Source: Desmodesmus armatus
Lineage: Eukaryota; Chlorophyta; Chlorophyceae; Sphaeropleales; Scenedesmaceae
Length of the DNA stretch: 64,000 nucleotides
NCBI GenBank assembly: GCA_007449985.2
Contig: VIIQ02000212.1
Span: 62,001 to 126,000 of the forward strand
Direction of reading: 5' to 3'
How positions within the stretch are numbered: the stretch's first letter is position 1; every line of letters starts with the position of its first letter. Of this stretch, positions 43,172 through 52,628 are shown in pieces. Below the pieces are notes generated by a model. The model did no database searches, was not told the origin of the DNA, and saw only the letters and a program-made list of their open reading frames with translations. Position numbers and translations under genes: made by a program.

Positions 43172-44480
43172 GGAGAGGCCTTTGCCAATCTGACTTGTGG
43201 GGTTCAATGGTTGAGTGCGCAGCTCTCAGTCTGAGCTTGTTTGACACACTTGGAGTTGAAAATAATAATCCAAGCCTCCATACATCTGACGTGGTACATG
43301 TTGAGTTGTCTTCTCTGACTTACCCCTGCACATGCGTGCATGTCACTCGTAGTTGTTACGGCATAAGTTGACGCTGGCAGTACAAGCCACTGGCTGGCAG
43401 CCGGGGTATTACTAAGTTCAACCGCATAACCGGGTCTGTATCCTGCAGGCCCCGCTGTATATCAAGGCTTGACAAATTGCGGTGCTTTGTACTGCTGAGA
43501 GGTGGGGCTCTTTTGCACGTCACGTTGCACAGGGTGACTCAGCAGTGCTGTACATGTACTGCTCTGCCTTGTGCTGTACTGGTTGATGCTAGCCAGCAGT
43601 GCAGAGCTGCTGTCGCTGCTGCTGTGAATTCAGTGTGCTGCAGCAGCAGCAATGTATTTGCTGCTTTGCGTCGTTGTTAACACAGGCGTGACTGCTTTGG
43701 TATGTTGACCAGCATAATGCCCTCCCCCAGGCCGTGTTGGCAGTTGCTCTTGAGGTTCCTGGGTGTGCGTATACTGTTTCATGCTGTTACTGTCACAGCT
43801 ACACGGTCATACTGGCTGCGCTGCAACATGCTGAGCTGATTATCCTCGTGAGGAGGCGAGTGCATGTCTATCGCCTGTCTTCCCAGCCATTCAGGCAGTT
43901 TGCATCTGCTACCAGTTAGCAATCGGGGCACCAATCCTCACTTTATGATACTACGATGAGCCCAGGAAAGCAGCTAGCAGTGAGTGCAGGAAATGATGAT
44001 TACTAATGAGCCCAACTGGTGTGACTCACAGGCCTTGAGGGAAACCACCTGCTGCCCATTTGTCATGATGACATTGATGAGGTGATCTGCTGCAGGTCAC
44101 ATCTGCTGCAGGTCACATCACCTGAGGTGGTTGCTTACCATGCAGACAGTAGATTCAAAATACAACAGGACAGCTTCTCAACTTCCTGACCACCCAGACA
44201 GATACAGCTGGCTGTGAGTTGCCTAGGTAGTACATGAGTTGCATCATACCATGCAGGTACGATGTGTCCAGTCAGGGCATCTTGGAGATGCTGGTGCGCT
44301 GTGCGCTCCAAGCTAAGTGATCTAGAGCCTCGTGATTGACTCAAGCGGTACATGCGCTCAGGTTGCTACGCAGCTTTGAGCAGTAGAATGTACAAGTAAT
44401 GCCAGGTGTAGTTATCTCCTGCTGACCTCCAGCGTCAAGCGCGTGAGCTGCAAGCCCCAAAAGTCTGATATTGTTGATGC
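43172..44480. other. Intergenic between PLGG1 and family B
   Basis: PLGG1 3' UTR and unassigned sequence. A short tandem repeat of ATCTGCTGCAGGTCAC lies at 44083-44117. No exon is supported. Confidence 0.4.
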
Positions 44481-44665
44481 GTTTGTGCAGGACACACGGC
44501 ATCGGATTGCCGGCCACCGTTTGCAACAGCTTGTACCAACAAACTTTGACCTTCACCGTTTGACCCGCCTCGTGCCGTCAATAAAGGACCCGCACACCTC
44601 AGGGTCCGCACACACTCGCCGACGTCTCCCTCCTACTCAACCTGTTGTCGAGAAGCTACAGCACA
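44481..44665 (+). promoter_or_regulatory. Family B conserved upstream block, copy 1
   Basis: The 185 bases before the ATG match those before copy 2 almost base for base. Shared words are GTTTGTGCAGGACACACGGC, CAAACTTTGACC, CAATAAAGGACCCGCAC (a possible TATA-like AATAAAGG) and GTCGAGAAGCTACAGCAC just before the ATG. Confidence 0.7.
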
Positions 44666-47356
44666 ATGTCCAAGCTTGCAGTGGTTGCCCTGCTGGGCAT
44701 GCTCGCCCTGGCCGCAGCTCTGGATGCTGAGCCTCAAGGCAAGAAGGTAAACACACTGTGAAGAGCTATTTCCTGCGCTGTGGACGCCTGTAGCCTCTGC
44801 TGGCGCTCAACAACCTCAGCTGGGTGATGCAACCAAACTCACAGCAGCGGGGTGCAGAGGGACAGCTAGCAGCTGCATTGAGTCACCTTGCACAGGAGGT
44901 TGCCGTCTTTTAGCTTTGGTTCGGTGCAGGCATACGCTCAGCAACCTACATCTGACCGTTTTCGGTGCTTTACTTGTGCCATGCTGGCCTGTGCAGACAT
45001 ACAAGAGCTACGACGAGGAGGAGAAGCACTACGAGAAGTCATACAAGGTGGGCGCGCCACTGCTCAGCTTGACGGTTGAACCGAAACAGACAACAGCTGC
45101 AGCTCGGAAGGCCATTGCTTTGTGGTGTCACGCCATCTACCTTCCACGAAGTCGCTGTCGGTGATAAGATTGGATGCCTCGCAGTATCAGCTGGGTTGCC
45201 ATTCACAGGCTGTCCAGCCAGCACTCCTAAGCAGCAGCTGTGCACCAACTACCTTTCAGCACAGCACTGTAACATCCAGTCACGTAAATGATGGATACTG
45301 CATAGTCCTTTTCCAGCAGAGCCCAACTCATGACACCTGCTTTGTGCTGCTGCTGTTGCTCTGCTGTTGTTGTGCTGGCATGTGTCTGCAGTCCGTGACA
45401 GTCTACAACAGCAAGTCCAACGTCAAGGCCAGCCATCAGGAGTGGGACCTGCTGGAGGAGGACCCACTCATCCACCCATGCGACGAGCAGTACGAGATCC
45501 TGGGCTCAACTGTCTCATACAGGTGAGCGTGCTGGGGCTGCTGCCGAACCGCTGTCAAAATCCAACGTCCCCAGGGTGATTTGTCACCTGTCAGACACGG
45601 GCTTTGCTCTGTGACGGAGCCCTGTCTTGATCTTTACAGCACAATGTGCTGACCGCTCCCTGCTGACCGCTGTGTGCTGCATGCTTACATCCGTCTCCCT
45701 CCTGCAGGGCTTGCCAGTTATCATGTCCCTGTGCTGACTGCTGCAGGGGCTGCATGCTTACATCCCTCTCCCTCCTGCAGGGCTTGCCCAATCGCCATGT
45801 CCCTGTGCTGACTGCTGCTGTGCGCTGCATGCTTATTTCCTCCTGCAGGACTACCCTGATCAACAAGAAGAACGATGTGGCAATGCCTGTTGGTTCAGTG
45901 GCCTGGACCGGTATCGTTTTCGACCATGAGAGGTGCCACGACTGTGTTCACGACAAGCCTGGGGCTTACCACGATGTGAAGGTCAACTACCAGGTCATCT
46001 TGTGAGTACAAGGCTGCTTTTAACTTTTTGGGATGGCCGTGACCGCCCTAAATGCTGCGCACAGTGATGCTTTTGATGGCACCTGCTGAAACTGTCAGCA
46101 TCGGTGTGCCTTACCAGCCACCTGGATTGCTTGCAGATCAGTCAAGTGTACTGTCCTGTCATTTCTCTGCACTATGCTTGAAAACTACAACATCCCTGAT
46201 AGCATTTGCAGCACTGATGTACAAGTGCACCAGATAGGAACACGTTCCTCGCCGCAACTGAGTGGCGGATGCCATGCTGCTGCTTATTTTCCTTGCAGTG
46301 AGTTCACTGCTGAGCACAAGGGCCAGCTTATTGCTGCCGCTATGTCTGACAGCGTCTTCTCCGACGAGAAGACTGTCCTCAGCGTCACCGGCGGAAGCGG
46401 TGAGTAACGCCCTCACAAACGTGACCCACTTTAGGGTTTGCGACTTGGGTTTAGAGTTGAGACCTAACCCCTCACACTCCTGACCTGGGAGCTACGTTCA
46501 TAGGGCATGTGCGCACCCTCATGAGCCTTTGGCGAGCGCCGAGGTTGGGACTCTGTTTTCCAATTACTTCAGCGGGGACAGAGTCCCAACATTGGCACTC
46601 GCAAGCGAGCCAGTGGCATTCCTGTACTGCATTGTGTAAAGGCTGACATACCTCGTACGCATACAAGGTGGTCTTTTCCACGGCTATTTTACTAGCACTT
46701 TGCCGCGCCATGTCGCAAGCGTCAGCTTTTCAGGAGTTGCTGCGTGCTGCATCTGATCCGTTGGTGAGGGGCTAGGGTTTGAATTCCAAATCCCTAGTGG
46801 GCTGCAGGTGCCTTCACACTGGGGTGCCACACAGAACTTCTAGTTCGACATGCTGGACTAATAGTGGCCCGCTGTGCTGCCTTGTTTCCTGCAGGTGCCT
46901 TTGAGGGTGCATGGGGTACCATCACCTGGGTCGGCGGCCCCAAGGGCAAGTACGCCTTCGATGTCTATTTCCCCAAGGTGAGGGGCACCCTATAGTCTGC
47001 CTTGCTCATGCTGCATAGTGCAAGCTTGGTGTGTGGCTTGTTTGCAGCATGCATTGGCCTTCCTAACCTTGTGTATATTTGTCTGTGTCTGTGGTCAGAT
47101 CTACACAGACCACACAGATCTCAACAGGGCAGCGTTTGCCCTGGAAGCCAACTGCTGTCATTCTGTGCTTGGTAGTTGAGAAGTACTACATGTCAATTTA
47201 ACAACTGAGATCTGCTGCTGCTGCTGCTGCTATCTTTTTTGTTGTCAGGTTGTTGAGGTCACCAAGCACGACCTGCTTGAGAAGGAGAAGAAGGAGGGAG
47301 ACAAGCCCCATGAGGAGGAGGAGGAGCCAGAGGAGCGCAAGTACTACAGGTACTAA
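44666..47356 (+). CDS. Family B small secreted protein, copy 1 (235 aa)
   Basis: Seven exons, 44666-44746, 44997-45047, 45392-45522, 45849-46001, 46299-46399, 46895-46977 and 47249-47356, sum to 708 nt with phases 0, 0, 2, 2, 1, 0. The signal peptide is MSKLAVVALLGMLALAAALD. The mature protein starts with a Tyr/Glu/Lys-rich segment (TYKSYDEEEKHYEKSYK). It continues with SVTVYNSKSNVKASHQEWDL, a short Cys module (HERCHDCVHDK), AFEGAWGTITWVGGPKGKYA, and an acidic tail (HEEEEEPEERKYYRY). The His/Cys pattern HxxCHxC could bind metal; this is inference. No family is recognised. Copy 2 starts 3.3 kb downstream with the same upstream block, so both were probably expressed alike before copy 2 was interrupted. 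Intron 3 contains duplicated acceptor-like blocks. Confidence 0.8.
45665..45850 (+). repeat. Repeated acceptor/exon-start blocks in family B copy 1 intron 3
   Basis: CTCCCTCCTGCAGGGCTTGCC occurs at about 45699 and 45768 before the functional CCTCCTGCAGGACTACCC (45839). All are spaced 70-80 bp and preceded by GCTGCATGCTTA. The GGCTTGCC..ATC words look like decayed copies of the exon start GGCTACCCTGATC. Confidence 0.8.
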
Positions 47357-47821
47357 ACCCCAAGGGTTTAGTCATCCTCACGCAAAACCCCAGGGTTTAG
47401 GGTTTTAGGGCTTGCGATGAAGCCTTAAACCCTAGGTGGTGTTATTATAACGCCTGGAGTGCTGTCATCAGTTTTCGGCCTCGGGCCCTTGTGTGGTGAA
47501 GGTTCAGTCTTCTTGTGCTGAGATCATGCACATGGAGTGGGGTGCTGTCCCCGTTTGTGCCTGTCGAAAGCGGTACTTTGTCTTTGACTGGTGTGCATGC
47601 GGGCCTCATTGTGTGTTGACTTGGCTGCATGATAGGCCAGTGCTTGATCTTGACGCGTATCATTGATTTGGTCAAGAGGTGGATGGTGATGCAACATCAC
47701 CAATGCTCCAGAATCAGCAGACATGTTTGTTGCCGTAGCTTTGTAACTGATTCGGATGGCAACCAACTGCAGCAGCAGGTTTTTTTGTTGTGCACGTATG
47801 ACAGGCCAGCAAAGGTGATAC
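47357..47821. other. Intergenic between family B copies
   Basis: 3' UTR of copy 1 with a few AAACCCTA/TTTAGGG words (47379-47435). No exon is supported. Confidence 0.4.
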
Positions 47822-48006
47822 GTTTGTGCAGGACACACGGCATCGGATTGCAGGCCACCGTCTGCAACAGGTTGTACCATCAAACTTTGACCTGCACCGT
47901 TTGACCGCCTCGTGTCCTCAATAAAGGACCCGCACGCCTCAACATCCGCACACACTTGCCGACGTCTCACCTCCTATTCAATCCGTCGTCGAGAAGCTAC
48001 AGCACA
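47822..48006 (+). promoter_or_regulatory. Family B conserved upstream block, copy 2
   Basis: Near-identical to 44481-44665 with the same 185-base distance to the ATG, including CAATAAAGGACCCGCAC. Confidence 0.7.
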
Positions 48007-49786
48007 ATGTCCAAGCTTGCAGTGGTTGCCCTGCTGGGCATGCTCGCCCTGGCCGCAGCTCTGGATGCTGAGCCTCAAGGCAAGAAGGTAAACACACTAT
48101 GGAGAGTTGTTTCCTGCGCTGTGGACGCCTGTAGCCTCTGCTGGCGCTCAACAACCTCAGCTGGGTGATGCAACCCAACTCACAGCAGCGGGGTGCAGAG
48201 GGACAGCAAGCAGCTCCATTGAGTCACATTGCACAGGACGTTGATGTGTTTCGGTTTTGGTTCGGTGCAGGAATCCGCTCGGCATCCTACATCCAACCGT
48301 TTTCACCGCTATACTTGTGACATGCTTGCCTCTGCAGACATACAAGAGCTATGAGGAGGAGGAGAAGCATTACGAGCACCAGCACCCACACAAGGTGGGC
48401 GCGACCTCATCAGCTTGACGGTTGAACCGAAACAGACAACAGCTGCAGCTCGCGAAGGCCATCGCTTACAAGTGCAACGTCATCCAGCTTCCACGAGGTT
48501 GCGGTCGCTGATACAAGTGGATGCCTCGCAGCATCAGCTGTCACAGGCTGTCCAGCACTTCTGATGAGCAGCAGCTGTCCCAACCAAGATCCATTCGCCT
48601 TTCAGCGATGTGATATCGGGTGAAGTTGATGTAAGAACTGCTCCTGTTCTTTCCAGCAAAGCCCAACTCATCGCTGCTGCTTTGGCTGCTGCTGCCGCGC
48701 CCCTGTTGTTGTGCTGCTGTGTGTTTGCAGTCCGTGACAGTCTACAACAGCAAGGCCAACATCAAGGCCAGCCATCAGGAGTGGGACCTGCTGGAGGAGG
48801 ACGATTTCACGCACCCATGCAACCCCCAGTACGAGATCCTGGGCTCCACTGTGACCTATAGGTGAGTGTGTATATGTGCTGGGCTGCTGCCCAACCTCTG
48901 TCCAAATCAATGTGCCCAGGTTGAGGAGTCCCCTGTCAAACATGTGCTTTGCTTTATGACGTGGCCCTGTCTTGGACTGCGGTATACAGTAACCTGTCTG
49001 TGGTCAGCCTGTTGCTGTTGTCAGATACACATCTGACATATATGGGCAAGCGCCCCAAGCACACCAAGTGACTGCTGAGGCCTGCAGTCTGCTGTGAAAG
49101 CATCTTCCTACTGCTCCATGTTATCCTATGGCACGGCACGCCTGGGTGCCACGTATGGCGCCTGCCGTCCATGTCGCTTGCACTTTGCAACTGTGCTGCC
49201 TGCCTTCTGCGCTGCGTACAAGCACACACCCCTCTCCCTCCTGCTGAGCTCTCCCGATCACCATGTCGCTGTGCTGACTGCTCCTGCGCTGCGCTGCATG
49301 GCCATGCCACTCTCACTCCTCCCGGGCTCCTCTGATCACCATGACACTGTGCTGACCGCTCCTGCGCTGCGCTGCATGCTTACATCCCTTTCCGTCCTGC
49401 AGGGCTACCCTTATCAACAAGAAGAACGAGGTGGCCGTGCCTGTGGGTGCCGTCTACTGGAGTGGTATCGTTGTCGACCACGAGAGGTGCCACGACTGTG
49501 TCCACGACAAGGCTGGGCCGTTCCACATCGTCAGGAACAACTACCAGGTCACATTGTGAGTCCAACCAAACCTTTCCGGTCCCTTGGATGGACATCACCA
49601 CCCAAATTGAATCCTTCAACATCGCCAAGGCAGCATTCACAGCACTGACGCACAAGCAGGGCCGCTGATGCTGGTTCCTGCACCCACAGGTTTGACTTGT
49701 CACTCTCTCTCCTCTGAGTGACGGATGCAGTGCTGCTGCTGCTGTGCTGCTTTGTTTTCCTTTCATTGCACCCGCCACTGCTACCA
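48007..49786 (+). pseudogene. Family B small secreted protein, copy 2, interrupted after exon 4
   Basis: Exons 48007-48087, 48338-48394, 48731-48861 and 49403-49555 match exons 1-4 of copy 1 in length (81, 57 versus 51, 131 and 153 nt), phase and sequence. The signal peptide is identical, followed by TYKSYEEEEKHYEHQHPHK, SVTVYNSKANIKASHQEWDL and HERCHDCVHDKAG. Exon 4 is too short to stand out as an open frame. The fourth intron begins normally (GTGAGT at 49556) but is cut at about 49786, where the 3,705-bp repeat unit starts, close to where exon 5 would begin. Exons 5-7 are not in the window. They may lie beyond the array, in which case splicing would have to skip at least 14 kb, or may be lost. 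It is either a disrupted gene or one with a giant intron. Confidence 0.72.
49100..49402 (+). repeat. Repeated pre-acceptor blocks in family B copy 2 intron 3
   Basis: GATCACCATG...TGTGCTGACTGCTCCTGCGCTGCGCTGCATG-type blocks occur at about 49256 and 49335 before the real acceptor at 49400-49402. They parallel the repeats in intron 3 of copy 1, so the duplications predate or accompany the gene duplication. Confidence 0.7.
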
Positions 49787-50500
49787 GGGGTGACACAAAA
49801 GATTCTCAAAGCTGCTGTGCCCTGTGCAGCCCACACCAGAGACTTCCGCAAACAGCAAAGCCTGTGTCCGGCACGTGCACACTCCAAGCAAGCAGCACAC
49901 AATATCTGAGCTACAGCAGCTGTGCACCTTGCCAGCTGGCACCCAGATGTCGAAGGGCACCCCTCAGTAGGCCCACATTTGGCACCCCCAACTTGAAGGC
50001 ACAACCCTGGAAAACTTTGAACCTAAGCAGTAGCAGCAAGTAGCAGCAAACAGCTGGGCAAGCCTCGATCTGCTGCTGGGTGCCAGCAAGGTGAGCTGCC
50101 TTCATCCCCAGAGACAGGCACACTAAAGTGGAAAACAGTACAGAATCCAAGGGTCTCCGAAACGGAGTTTTCAAGCTCTTGCAGCGCAGGGCGCGCACTG
50201 CCGCGAGTTTAGTGGCAAAAAAGCTGGCACTTTCCACGTGTAATCAGCTGCGCTGGGTGGCTGTCGCGTCCAGTGCCTGGGGAAATCACATGCATCGACA
50301 CTGAGACGGCCAGCTGGGGCCGAACTGGGCCAGAAAAAGAGAATTCCCCGTTTCTTCTTATAGGCGGGGCGGGTCAACCTAAAATTCAATTTGCGGAGCA
50401 CACACTTACATGATGCACAAACTGAGCCTGCCAGGTTCTTCAGCAATGCATCTAGTATCTCTCGATGCAGCGGCAGTGAGAATCTTTACCAGACCCCCTG

Positions 50501-50508
50501 TATATAAG
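50501..50508 (+). promoter_or_regulatory. TATA box of unit 1 transposase
   Basis: TATATAAG, in a GC-rich setting (CCCCCTG before it), lies 191 bases upstream of the proposed ATG. Two very short upstream ORFs follow it (near 50545 and 50564). Confidence 0.7.
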
Positions 50509-50691
50509 GGCCACCATATTACTGCGCAGCTCCTGTGCAGCATATGCATGGGGTGTGAGTGTCATGGGGGAGCTCACGCATAGCGCAGCTTGAAGCACCA
50601 GTCACACCTGTCACACACTCACTGGTGAGACGGCAGCCGCAACCTGACACTTTTGCGCCCACGCTGCCCACCACCCCCCAACTGCAGAAAC

Positions 50692-52628
50692 ATGACTTTA
50701 GGAACAGCCGTGCGTGTCTGGGCAAGCGAGGCAGCAATGCAGTTTCCAGATGACCTAGCAGCAGCAGCGCAATGCCTACTTCAAAGGTGTCAGACAGCCG
50801 GCATTTCACCCCCAAAGAACTGCGGCAATTACGTCAAGTATTGGCAGGACAGAATGACCCCCCAAGGCAACATACGCAGCAATGCCCACCGCTCAGGGCG
50901 TAAACCCAAGCTGTCAGCTGCTCATGTACGGCATGCGTACAACGCTATCCTTGCTTGGGAGAAAGCAGGCAGGGAGCGCCCTTATGAGTCAGCACTGCAG
51001 ATTGCAGCCGACTGCCCAAAGGTCAAGAAGCTGTTAGACAAGACAGGTACCTGCGTCAGCACCCTCATTGCAAGGATTAAGCAGAAGCACCCCCGCTTTG
51101 GCCTGCATCCACTCAAGGCCAGGTGGCGCATGACAGCAGAGTGTCAGCAGGATCGGCTTAGCGCAGCACAGGATTTGCTTGCCAACTACTCCGACAAGCT
51201 TGGCTACGTGGTGCACTTGGATGCCAAGACGGTGTACTTGCAGGAGAAGGTCATCTACGGCTACGTTGATCTGGCTGTGGGCTACACTGTGTCCCGCGTC
51301 ACCCCAGCTACCAAGAACAGCAGGGTCATCAAGCTGCGCTACTATGCGGCAGTGAATGCCAAGCTGGGTGCCTTCTTCATCATCTACTACACCGGCACAA
51401 CAGACATGCCGGCCAAGCGCCCTGGTGTGCATTACAAGGTGAGGTCAGGTATTGAACAGCTTGGGGTCCCCCTCGGCAATCACATATTCCAGTGCCTCCC
51501 TCAGCTGAGCAGCCCACTGCTTACGAGTGCGCGTGAAGCAGGGGTCATCCTCCTCCACCCACACCCACAACACACTCCAACCCTGCTCAACTGCTGCCTG
51601 GGCATATGCATAGTCCTTGCGCTGCCGTGTGCTGATGCTGTCATCTGTGTTATTGGGCTTGGTCACTAGCCTGCTGCTGTGCCCTTGCCCCATCACTTCG
51701 ACCAACAGGCCGTGAGGTGCCAGCACAGAAAGATCCCACCTCTTTCTGCTAGGGTATATGATAGTGCTCTCACACACCTCCACACCTCCCTGCTTGCTGA
51801 GGCTGCATGCTTCTACAGCATACTGCCTAACCAACTCCTCAGCATCTGCCACAGCATACAACACCTTCTCTGGCCTGCTACCCTTCCCGCTGCACACGCT
51901 GCATAGCAGGGCAGTTTCACTGGTGTTGGCGACGCGCACAGATACGTAGCCGCGGTGCTTGCTGGTCTGACCTCCAGCTGCACATGACAGCTTGTAGGAG
52001 TTCTGGTGTGTGCTGCTGCTTGGCATGCTGTCATGCTGCATGTGGTTGACTCCAGGCTGCCATGCCTGCAAAGCCTTCACGCTGTGCTGACCACGCGGTC
52101 GACCCACTCTTCTGCTGCTGTCGCACCCGCCGCCGCCTTGCTGCTGTTGTGCATTTCTGCCTGCAGAAAACCACAGGAGGGGATGCATCAGGCATCACAA
52201 TGCAGGAGGCAAACCACATTGTCAAGAAGCTCCTTGAGGCACTGTCAGCAGCAAAGGCACAGCATGGGTTCAAGCGCACCGACAAGTTCTACATCTGCTA
52301 CGACAACGCCACCGTACACAACCAACTGGCAGGTGTGCTGGGCAGTAGGGCCCTTGTTTGGCCTCAGCCATCCCACTCCCCTGATTGCAACAAGCCCATT
52401 GAGCATGCACATGCACAGGTGGATGCAGGGATGAAGCAGTGGCTGAAGCAGCGGCGTGCACAGATGCCGCGTGGGAGGATCCCAGTAGAGGAGGCGAAGG
52501 CTGAGTGCACCCGTGTCTTCCACAGCATCTCACAGGCCAGCATTGCCAGTGATGTGGCCTCACTGCCAGAGACATGGCAGGCCATTGTCGACCACCACGG
52601 TGGTTTCGTGCCTGATGCACTGTCCTAA
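50692..52628 (+). CDS. Tc1/mariner-like DDE transposase, unit 1 (402 aa, one intron)
   Basis: Exons 50692-51438 and 52167-52628 join in phase 0 (GVHYK/KTTGG) across a 728-nt GT-AG intron. The N-terminal half has helix-turn-helix-like segments and a linker typical of the superfamily (HRSGRKPKLSAAH at residues 67-79). The catalytic core shows VVHLDAKTVYL (D177), YICYDNATVHN (D295) and SHSPDCNKPIEH (E328), corresponding to the family's D, DNAPxH and SPDxNPIE motifs. By my count 32 residues separate the second D from E, fewer than the usual 34. It would cut and paste the element in the nucleus. Both exons are free of breaks in all four copies, so it may be active. ATG 50692 is chosen as the first in-frame ATG; 50737 is an alternative. 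Without splicing the frame would run on to 51669. Confidence 0.8.
51445..52188 (-). CDS. Antisense PD-(D/E)XK/Vsr-like nuclease ORF inside transposase intron, unit 1 (247 aa)
   Basis: An ATG-started ORF of 247 codons runs opposite to the transposase. It ends six bases inside the intron's 5' border and begins 22 bases past its 3' border, so it fills the intron. Residues 148-192 read as a restriction-endonuclease-like core: RKRWDLSVL (D152), LLVEVMGQGH (E164, H170), TDDS (D182/D183) and QRKDYA (K191). GWSVLWVWVEED (203-214) follows, a typical strand after the core in Vsr/DUF559-type nucleases. A CSVCSGKG motif (96-103) may be part of a zinc ribbon, and the N-terminus has a basic RRVGRPRG stretch. 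A DNA-cutting role, such as homing or mobility, is inference. The conserved order of motif residues makes a random antisense frame unlikely, but no promoter was identified. Confidence 0.6.
   Translation of the reverse strand: MHPLLWFSAGRNAQQQQGGGGCDSSRRVGRPRGQHSVKALQAWQPGVNHMQHDSMPSSSTHQNSYKLSCAAGGQTSKHRGYVSVRVANTSETALLCSVCSGKGSRPEKVLYAVADAEELVRQYAVEACSLSKQGGVEVCESTIIYPSRKRWDLSVLAPHGLLVEVMGQGHSSRLVTKPNNTDDSISTRQRKDYAYAQAAVEQGWSVLWVWVEEDDPCFTRTRKQWAAQLREALEYVIAEGDPKLFNT

Noticed and set aside
47379..47435. TTTAGGG/AAACCCTA words as an interstitial telomere
   Set aside because: Only two or three imperfect copies in both orientations; similar words occur elsewhere in the window (about 32960 and 46433) without an array.
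49911..50446. Minus-strand frames of about 90-108 codons in the 5' part of each 3,705-bp unit
   Set aside because: No ATG start for the longer one, no recognisable motif, and they overlap the presumed promoter side of the transposase.
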